A stretch of DNA of 21,579 nucleotides from a virus, in the IMG/VR virus record IMGVR_UViG_3300035698_020777, positions 1 to 21,579 of that record, one strand, 5' to 3'. Below, in pieces: positions 16,783 through 21,579 of the stretch. Positions within the stretch are counted from its first letter, which is position 1, and each line of letters opens with the position of its first letter. A program made the position numbers and the translations under genes. Below the pieces are notes generated by a model. The model searched no databases, was not told where the DNA came from, and was given only the letters and a program-made list of their open reading frames with translations.

Positions 16783-17796
16783 ATGAAAAGATTTGACCAA
16801 GAAGATATAGTAATTAGCGCAGATTCAATCACATCCACAGTTTGGAGTGATAATACCCCTACTCTAACAAAATTCTTTACCTCATCAGCACAAGAAACAG
16901 CCAACACAGGAGATTATTACTTGAATACCTACCAAACTTCTTCAGACTTATCTAACTCAGCAATCCAGTTTGGTATGGCTTATGGTCATAAAGGGGGGAG
17001 TGGGAGTTTGAATTACAATGTATTAGTATCTGGTTCTTCACCAACAAGAACTATTTATGGACAACATAGGACTTTAGTATTAGGAGATGAAAGTGCAAAT
17101 TTCATATATGGGTCTCATACAGGGTCTGATTTTTTCACTGTTTCTGTAGAAAGAGCAAGATATAAAGAAAAATTACTACCTGGAACAATGACATTTCATA
17201 TATCAACATCAGCGGGTGAAGTAGTATTGACTGATGATAGCTTAAATGGAGCTCCTGTAACATATAATGATGCTGGTAGAGTATACCAAATAGTATCAGG
17301 ATCATCAGGAGCTATATATACAGGAAACAACTCAAACGGATATGCTAATACAACTGCATCATATGGTTTATTTCTTCCAGACATAGGAACAATACTCCTA
17401 AACCCAGATGCATTATCTGGTTCTGAAGCTAATGGAGGTATTGGGTTAGGAGTATTAAGGAACTCAAACACAGATGATAAAAACCCTGCAAAATTATTTA
17501 ATGCAATTAGTGGAGGTGCTTCATTTTTATTAAATAGTGAAGAAACACTTTCATCCATGTTCGCATTTGTAAGAGCAAGAAACTCAGAATTTAACTATAC
17601 TCAAAACCCATCATTCATATCGGGAAGTACAGGAGCTATATTATATGATTCATTTATTAACAGTCCCCAAACATATATAGCATCAGTTGGGTTATATAAT
17701 GATAGTAATGAATTATTAGCAGTAGCAAAATTATCTAGACCATTAGTGAAAGACTTTACTAAGGAATTGCTTTTGAGAGCAAAGTTGGACTTTTAG
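16783..17796 (+). CDS. Fibre-like virion protein A, 337 residues
   Basis: A Ser/Gly/Thr-rich, beta-type protein with the N-terminus MKRFDQEDIVISADSITSTV. Mid-regions include TIYGQHRTLVLGDES (near residue 90) and VERARYKEKLLPGTMTFHIS. The C-terminal 45 residues (about 293-337) contain SVGLYNDSNELLAVAKLSRP and end FTKELLLRAKLDF. The GLYNDSNELLAVAKLS module recurs in the next gene, which therefore seems to be a diverged copy. Both are probably tail-fibre or decoration proteins, inferred from composition and position. It is separated from the preceding gene by one base, with no Shine-Dalgarno. Confidence 0.68.
   Translation: MKRFDQEDIVISADSITSTVWSDNTPTLTKFFTSSAQETANTGDYYLNTYQTSSDLSNSAIQFGMAYGHKGGSGSLNYNVLVSGSSPTRTIYGQHRTLVLGDESANFIYGSHTGSDFFTVSVERARYKEKLLPGTMTFHISTSAGEVVLTDDSLNGAPVTYNDAGRVYQIVSGSSGAIYTGNNSNGYANTTASYGLFLPDIGTILLNPDALSGSEANGGIGLGVLRNSNTDDKNPAKLFNAISGGASFLLNSEETLSSMFAFVRARNSEFNYTQNPSFISGSTGAILYDSFINSPQTYIASVGLYNDSNELLAVAKLSRPLVKDFTKELLLRAKLDF
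17687..17736 (+). repeat. Paralogous coding repeat, copy 1
   Basis: 50 bases in the end of fibre-like protein A that match 18658-18707 at 46 of 50 positions by my alignment. They encode the GLYNDS/ELLAVAKLS module. Confidence 0.8.
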
Positions 17797-17820
17797 GTTT
17801 TATAACTAGTGCTGTTAGTC

Positions 17821-17831
17821 TATTTATGTAA
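17821..17831 (+). promoter_or_regulatory. Diverged late-promoter-like motif (TATTTATGTAA)
   Basis: TATTTATGTAA lies 9 bases before the ATG at 17841, in a 44-base gap. It shares TATTTAT with the exact copies but lacks the leading TA and has a G where they have A. Placement supports it, sequence only partly. Confidence 0.3.
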
Positions 17832-17840
17832 TAAAAATAA

Positions 17841-18770
17841 ATGAGTGCATTTAAACAATTTACTACTAAAGATATAATAATAACTCCATTCAACACCAAC
17901 AAATCATTCTCATTTGAGGGAAGTGAAATAACTGGTTCTGATGTAGGTATTGAATATTACTTAGGAAGTAAACCAATAAATAACTTATTTATTTCATCTT
18001 CATCATCACCTACAGGATATGTTAACATCCAAAATACTACTGGAGTTTATCACTCAATGAAACAGTTATATTATTCTAACTACTTATCTTCTAGCACAGG
18101 AGATTTAGTTAATTCACAAAGTTTGGTATTAGGAGCAAATGAAGAAGGTAACAGATTTGTAGGTAGGATTAATTCCCCAATATATGAAAATTATCTACAA
18201 ACAACCTTATCTCAATCAAGATACTTCCCCACAAATTCATTAGATGAGATATCTGTAATTTCTATCCCAGTAAAATTATATGGTAATAATATTTTACCCA
18301 CATCATTTGTCTTTACTACAAGGACTGAAAATGGCCAAGAACATAGCATCACAGATGATGGAGAAGGAAATCTAATAAGCGCTTCAATATCAGTAGGTCA
18401 AATATTTTATTCACATGGTATAGCAATACTTACTTCAGGATCATTAGGTAATGCATTCTCACAATCACTTAGTCGATTAACAGCATCTAATATAGCATTT
18501 CAATCCTCATACAATATATTTGAGAATCAATATAAATGTACTATTAGTGAAAACGAATTTGGTTGCTCTTTAAACCCAACATTATTGTCAGGGAGTTTAG
18601 ATGATCAATATCATGATTTTGCAACAGGTTCTATATTTACTCCATATCTAACTACTATTGGGTTATATAGTGATAGTCAAGAATTACTAGCAGTAGCAAA
18701 ATTATCTCAACCAATCCAATTAAGTAATAATACTGACATGACATTTATTATTGGTTGGGATCAACTTTAG
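17841..18770 (+). CDS. Fibre-like virion protein B, 309 residues, paralogue of the preceding gene
   Basis: The overall plan matches the gene before it: a start of the form MSAFKQFTTKDIIITPFNTN, a mid-region SQSLVLGANEEGNRFVGRIN parallel to HRTLVLGDES in protein A, and a C-terminal TIGLYSDSQELLAVAKLSQP. The last 15 residues differ (LSNNTDMTFIIGWDQL), so the end has diverged or been replaced. Between these landmarks the sequence is only loosely similar, which suggests an old duplication with rapid change, as expected for host-contact proteins. The role as fibre or decoration protein is inferred. Confidence 0.68.
   Translation: MSAFKQFTTKDIIITPFNTNKSFSFEGSEITGSDVGIEYYLGSKPINNLFISSSSSPTGYVNIQNTTGVYHSMKQLYYSNYLSSSTGDLVNSQSLVLGANEEGNRFVGRINSPIYENYLQTTLSQSRYFPTNSLDEISVISIPVKLYGNNILPTSFVFTTRTENGQEHSITDDGEGNLISASISVGQIFYSHGIAILTSGSLGNAFSQSLSRLTASNIAFQSSYNIFENQYKCTISENEFGCSLNPTLLSGSLDDQYHDFATGSIFTPYLTTIGLYSDSQELLAVAKLSQPIQLSNNTDMTFIIGWDQL
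18658..18707 (+). repeat. Paralogous coding repeat, copy 2
   Basis: Partner of 17687-17736 with four mismatches, in the same frame and at the corresponding position of the neighbouring gene. Confidence 0.8.
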
Positions 18771-18774
18771 AACT

Positions 18775-19224
18775 ATGTGGATTTATCAAGGTAAAGAAAT
18801 AACAACATTAGAGGATTTTAAAGATCAAACCCCATTTGGTTTTGTGTATAAAGTAACTAATATAGAAACAGATAAATTCTACATTGGTAAAAAACAAATA
18901 ATGTCCTACACTAATAAAAAATTAGGAAAAAAGGAATTAGCAGCATTACCAATAACTAGAGGAAGAACAGCATCAAAAAAGATAGTTATTAAAGAATCTA
19001 ATTGGAAATCTTATTGGGGTAGTCATAAAGGTTTAACAGAAGAAATTAAAGAATTAGGTAAAGATAAATTCAAACGAGAAATTTTATTATTAGTTTATAC
19101 TAAGAAGGAATTAACTTATTTTGAATTAGCATACCAAATCAAATATGATGTTTTGAGAGTTAATAGCTATAACGATTCTATATTAGGTCGTTATTTTTAT
19201 AAAGATTTTACTGTTCCTGAATAA
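18775..19224 (+). CDS. SegE-like GIY-YIG endonuclease
   Basis: A 149-residue free-standing nuclease of the GIY-YIG superfamily. GFVY at 22-25 stands for the GIY element and YIGKK at 36-40 for YIG. These are followed by SNWKSYWGSH (75-84), KREILLLV (100-107) and a helix with YFELAYQ, in which E117 is the likely metal-binding Glu. This arrangement, starting MWIYQGKEI, fits the SegE-type homing endonucleases of T4-like phages. No separate DNA-binding domain follows. The ATG at 18775 is preferred, 4 bases after the fibre-gene stop; an in-frame TTG at 18751 would overlap that gene and add residues outside the family pattern. It probably spreads its own locus among co-infecting phages. Confidence 0.78.
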   Translation: MWIYQGKEITTLEDFKDQTPFGFVYKVTNIETDKFYIGKKQIMSYTNKKLGKKELAALPITRGRTASKKIVIKESNWKSYWGSHKGLTEEIKELGKDKFKREILLLVYTKKELTYFELAYQIKYDVLRVNSYNDSILGRYFYKDFTVPE

Positions 19225-19235
19225 TATATTTATAA
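19225..19235 (+). promoter_or_regulatory. TATATTTATAA motif, candidate phage late promoter
   Basis: An exact 11-base copy that begins one base after the nuclease stop and ends 2 bases before the ATG at 19238, the closest spacing of the set. A start of transcription at the A of the ATG would be expected if it acts like a -7/-10 element. Confidence 0.55.
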
Positions 19236-19237
19236 AC

Positions 19238-19441
19238 ATGCCTATAACAGGAACACCCAACTGCATTGAAGGTAGAGATAAGGTAGTATTTACATGGGAT
19301 GGAGCTGATATTTGTTGGGGTGCTAATCCTTATTGTTGGGATGAAGTTTATTTTTTAGTTCATTTAGGTAGAAGAGCTAATTTAACTGGAGCTGACCAAT
19401 TTGATTGTGTTGCTTATGGTTTTTCAAGAGAAAAGGAATAA
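19238..19441 (+). CDS. Very small Trp/Cys-containing protein, 67 residues
   Basis: The protein has the central segment TWDGADICWGANPYCWDEVY (about residues 19-38), with three Trp-containing repeats of the type W-(D/G)-(G/A) or CWD, followed by YFLVHLGRRANL and a C-terminal GFSREKE. It has three Cys in the first 33 residues and one later, too irregular for a clear zinc site. I recall short W-repeat proteins in T4-like phages of this kind but no function. A dedicated, exact promoter motif directly in front suggests it is highly expressed late, as a minor structural or assembly protein might be. Confidence 0.62.
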   Translation: MPITGTPNCIEGRDKVVFTWDGADICWGANPYCWDEVYFLVHLGRRANLTGADQFDCVAYGFSREKE

Positions 19442-19470
19442 AGTATATTGTTTTATTAGATAAATTTTAT

Positions 19471-19482
19471 TATATTACATAA
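19471..19482 (+). promoter_or_regulatory. Diverged late-promoter-like motif (TATATTACATAA)
   Basis: TATATTACATAA ends 2 bases before the primase ATG at 19485. It keeps TATATT and ATAA but has AC in place of the central T. Primase is usually expressed early, so this may be a related promoter of another class or a chance AT-rich match. Confidence 0.3.
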
Positions 19483-19484
19483 AT

Positions 19485-20435
19485 ATGATTGATGAGTTAT
19501 TAGTTAATTTAACAAACACGGTTTTAGGGCAATCAAAGTCAAGATCAAAAGGCAATAAAGCCTATATATGCCCCTTCCATACTCAAGAAATAGTTTCTGA
19601 AAAATTAGAAATTAATTTTGATAAATCTTCCCCTCATTATGGTTGGTGGAGTTGTTGGTCATGTCCTAAAGAAAATAAATCATCTGGGAAATCAATAAAG
19701 AGTTTATTTAGGAAAATGAATGTAAACTCTCATTACATGGATGAATTAAATGTAATTATTCCCTCTGGTAAAAATTCATCTTATACTAAAGACATTACAG
19801 AAGATAAGATTCCAAAATTACCTGAAGACTTTAAAAAAATAGATTACAATTCAAAAGACTTAACAGCTAGAAGAGTATCTCACTACTTGAGGAAAAGAAA
19901 TATCACACAAGATGATATAGATAAATACAATATAGGTTACTGTGAATATGGTAAATATAAAAACCGCATAATAATCCCATCATATGATTCAGATAATAAA
20001 TTAAATTTTTTCACAGGAAGATCATTCACTGAAGATATAAAATATATAAATTCAGATACATCAAAAGATGTGATAATATTCGACCAATTAATAAATTGGA
20101 ATTCTCCTATAGTTTTATGTGAGGGAGTATTTGATGCTATGACTATAAAGAGAAATGCAATCCCTATAATGGGTAAAAATATTCAAGATAGTCTTCTAAA
20201 GAAAATAATTTCACAACCCACAAGAAAGATTTATATAGCATTAGATTCTGATGCTATGGATTATGCTATAGACTATAGTTTAAAATTTATAAATGAAGGA
20301 AAAAAAGTGTTCTTAATTGAACTAAATGAAAAAGACCCATCACAACTTGGGTTTAAAAACTTTACTAATTTAATCCAAAATGCTACTCCACTTACAGAAA
20401 GAAAAATTATGGAGTTAAAATTGGAAGTAATATAG
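19485..20435 (+). CDS. 61: DNA primase, gp61/DnaG type
   Basis: A 316-residue primase that makes RNA primers for lagging-strand synthesis and normally works with a gp41-type helicase. The N-terminal zinc-binding domain has CPFH (C29, H32) and CWSC (C57, C60). The Toprim core has the catalytic Glu in VLCEGVFDAMT (E213), followed by PIMGKN and the metal-binding pair in ALDSDAMDYA (D254, D256). A segment RNITQDDIDKYNIGYC (138-153) fits the usual region between zinc and Toprim domains. Length agrees with the T4-like primases. It marks the change from virion to replication genes. No helicase gene lies in the window. Confidence 0.9.
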   Translation: MIDELLVNLTNTVLGQSKSRSKGNKAYICPFHTQEIVSEKLEINFDKSSPHYGWWSCWSCPKENKSSGKSIKSLFRKMNVNSHYMDELNVIIPSGKNSSYTKDITEDKIPKLPEDFKKIDYNSKDLTARRVSHYLRKRNITQDDIDKYNIGYCEYGKYKNRIIIPSYDSDNKLNFFTGRSFTEDIKYINSDTSKDVIIFDQLINWNSPIVLCEGVFDAMTIKRNAIPIMGKNIQDSLLKKIISQPTRKIYIALDSDAMDYAIDYSLKFINEGKKVFLIELNEKDPSQLGFKNFTNLIQNATPLTERKIMELKLEVI

Positions 20436-20441
20436 AATAAT

Positions 20442-21233
20442 ATGAAAAAGAAATTATTAAATAGATCGTATAAAAGAAAACTAATAATATCAAAAGACTA
20501 CGCTCAAATTACGTTGCCTGATTCACGTTACTACAGAAGAAATGGAGAATATTACCCATCTATTACTTATGTTCTTAGTTCATTCCCTAAAGGTAAATAT
20601 TTTGAAACATGGCTAAAAGATCATGGTCATACATCAAATTATATAGCAAATAAAGCAGCTAACTCGGGAACAGTAACACACCAATTAATCGAAGATTGGT
20701 TAAATGGTGAGGAATTAAACTTCTTAGACCAATGGAATAATCCTAATTATGAAGTCAAAGAATGGCAAATGTTTCTTAACTTTGTTAACTTTTGGGAACT
20801 TTACAACCCAACATTAATTGAAGCTGAAGTACATTTATTTTCAGATAAACTTAAAGTAGCAGGTACTTGTGATTTAGTATGTGAGATCGAAATTAATGGG
20901 AAAGTAGAACGTTGGATTATTGACTTCAAAACATCAAACCACTTAAATGATTCATATGATATCCAGGGAGCAGTTTATGCTGAATGTTATGAAGAATGCT
21001 TCGGTAAGAAAATAGATAAAGTTGCTGTATTATGGGTCAAATCAAAATCAAGAGGTGAAGATAAAAATGGTAAAAGGATTAAAGGTAAAGGATGGGAATT
21101 AGTAGAATCAGTTCGAACTCGTGAAGAGAATATGGAATTATTCAGATGTACTAAAACATTATTTGAAATCACAAATCCGAAACATAAACCATATGAATCT
21201 ATGTTTCCTACGCAGTCTAAACGGTTGAAATAA
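20442..21233 (+). CDS. PD-(D/E)XK nuclease, RecB/Cas4-like exonuclease family
   Basis: A 263-residue nuclease. The motifs follow the RecB-like order: GTVTHQLIEDWL (H80), an acidic residue in EAEVHL (E129), AGTCDLV (D144), IIDFKTS (D161, K163) and the QGAVYAECYEE helix (Q175, Y179) that defines RecB/Cas4-type members. Such phage enzymes act in recombination, DNA-end processing or host-DNA breakdown. The four-Cys iron-sulfur cluster of Cas4 and AddB is not evident; the Cys residues present (143, 147, 182, 186) are not in the usual positions. The gene lies 6 bases after the primase, so a replication/repair role is likely. Confidence 0.85.
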   Translation: MKKKLLNRSYKRKLIISKDYAQITLPDSRYYRRNGEYYPSITYVLSSFPKGKYFETWLKDHGHTSNYIANKAANSGTVTHQLIEDWLNGEELNFLDQWNNPNYEVKEWQMFLNFVNFWELYNPTLIEAEVHLFSDKLKVAGTCDLVCEIEINGKVERWIIDFKTSNHLNDSYDIQGAVYAECYEECFGKKIDKVAVLWVKSKSRGEDKNGKRIKGKGWELVESVRTREENMELFRCTKTLFEITNPKHKPYESMFPTQSKRLK

Positions 21234-21277
21234 CATTATAACCAATTCCACACCATACTGCGTGACTTACTTGGTTA
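21210..21277 (+). promoter_or_regulatory. Two interlocking inverted repeats before the last gene
   Basis: ACGCAGT (21210-21216) pairs with ACTGCGT (21257-21263), and TAACCAA (21239-21245) pairs with TTGGTTA (21271-21277). The order of the arms is that of an H-type pseudoknot or of two alternative hairpins. The last arm ends directly before the ATG at 21278, so the structure could control access to that start. Seven-base matches can arise by chance. Confidence 0.25.
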
Positions 21278-21577
21278 ATGCGCTGTTTATTCGTATATTT
21301 ACGCATAAGAAAAGGTTATGAGCATACTAAGAAAATATCATATATAATTTCGGGCGGTGGTAAACGATTGAAGCCGTTGGAGGTGCTGAATGAAAGTTGT
21401 ACGCCAACAATAATAGTAGAACGCATACCGCCTGAATTATATATGATATTTCCAAGAAACAAATTAATGACTACAAATGAAGTACAATTAATTGATATTA
21501 GTAATAATAGAACTAGGATAGTAAATATTAAAAAAGAGCGTGTTTTAGAGATGTTAAGTGGTAAAGATTGGAAATAA
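21278..21577 (+). CDS. Unrecognised protein, 99 residues
   Basis: The first 15 residues are basic (MRCLFVYLRIRKGYEHTKK). A mixed alpha/beta region with SGGGKRLKPLEVLNE, IIVERIPPELYMIF and NEVQLIDISNN follows, and the end is a charged helix (KKERVLEMLSGKDWK). The SGGGKRL segment is basic and Gly-rich but is not a complete P-loop. No family recognised. By my count the bases 21351-21440 are about 47% G+C, clearly above the neighbouring genes, which hints at a different origin. The ATG is the only in-frame one near the beginning; no Shine-Dalgarno precedes it. The stop falls two bases before the window edge. Confidence 0.5.
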   Translation: MRCLFVYLRIRKGYEHTKKISYIISGGGKRLKPLEVLNESCTPTIIVERIPPELYMIFPRNKLMTTNEVQLIDISNNRTRIVNIKKERVLEMLSGKDWK

Positions 21578-21579
21578 TC

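Noticed and set aside
16472-17558. Minus-strand open frames opposite the structural genes, one rich in hydrophobic residues
   Set aside because: Hydrophobic runs arise as the complement of Thr/Asn/Ser-rich beta sequence. No promoter, start context or family support.
18751-18774. Earlier TTG start for the GIY-YIG nuclease
   Set aside because: It would overlap the fibre-like gene by 20 bases and add eight residues with no family match, whereas ATG 18775 gives the expected MWIYQGK start.
840-19235. Reading the repeated motif as a T4-type TATAAATA late promoter firing to the left
   Set aside because: All copies sit immediately before + strand start codons, and no minus-strand genes exist for them to serve. 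The forward reading explains the placement.
1-21579. tRNA genes, CRISPR arrays, insertion sequences or an integrase
   Set aside because: No cloverleaf-like or CCA-ended segment, no regularly spaced direct repeats, and no transposase or recombinase motifs were seen on either strand.

Overview
The window is a gene-dense stretch of a tailed-phage genome, very probably a contractile-tailed, T4-related ("far-T4"-like) virus. It is AT-rich, and every convincing gene lies on the + strand with almost no intergenic space. The surest anchors are a gp25-type and a gp6-type baseplate wedge protein, a gp61/DnaG-type primase with zinc-binding and Toprim motifs, and a gp55-like late sigma factor. Most start codons lack a Shine-Dalgarno sequence. 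The upstream bases are instead A/T-rich, and several genes are joined by one-base TAATG stop/start overlaps. That initiation style is typical of Bacteroidota, so a Bacteroidota (for example flavobacterial) host is a reasonable inference, but no host gene is present to prove it.

Layout. 1-1543: the end of one gene, then small genes and a metallophosphoesterase. 1564-3579: an HD-domain phosphohydrolase, a small membrane-anchored protein and the gp55-like sigma factor, all overlapping. 3600-10186: the baseplate block, with a small helical protein, a gp5-like spike without a visible lysozyme domain, a coiled-coil structural protein, a small linker protein, gp25, gp6, a DNRLRE-like beta protein and a small coiled-coil protein. 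10186-18770: one giant 1954-residue virion protein with lectin-like modules, then three further virion proteins, two of which are paralogues at their C-termini. 18775-19441: a SegE-like GIY-YIG nuclease and a tiny Trp/Cys-rich protein. 19485-21577: a replication block with primase and a PD-(D/E)XK nuclease, and a final unrecognised small gene.

The most interesting signal links one gene to the rest. The sequence TATATTTATA (usually TATATTTATAA) occurs five times on the + strand, each time just upstream of a gene start, with looser versions before two more genes. Its core is the reverse complement of the T4 late promoter TATAAATA, and its first seven bases also fit the Bacteroidota -7 element TAnnTTTG. 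With a gp55-like factor encoded here, it is a good candidate for the phage's late promoter. Its position, only 2 to 7 bases before four of the start codons, would make those mRNAs leaderless or nearly so. The sigma factor itself seems to carry an insertion of about 60 residues in the middle of its region-2-like core.
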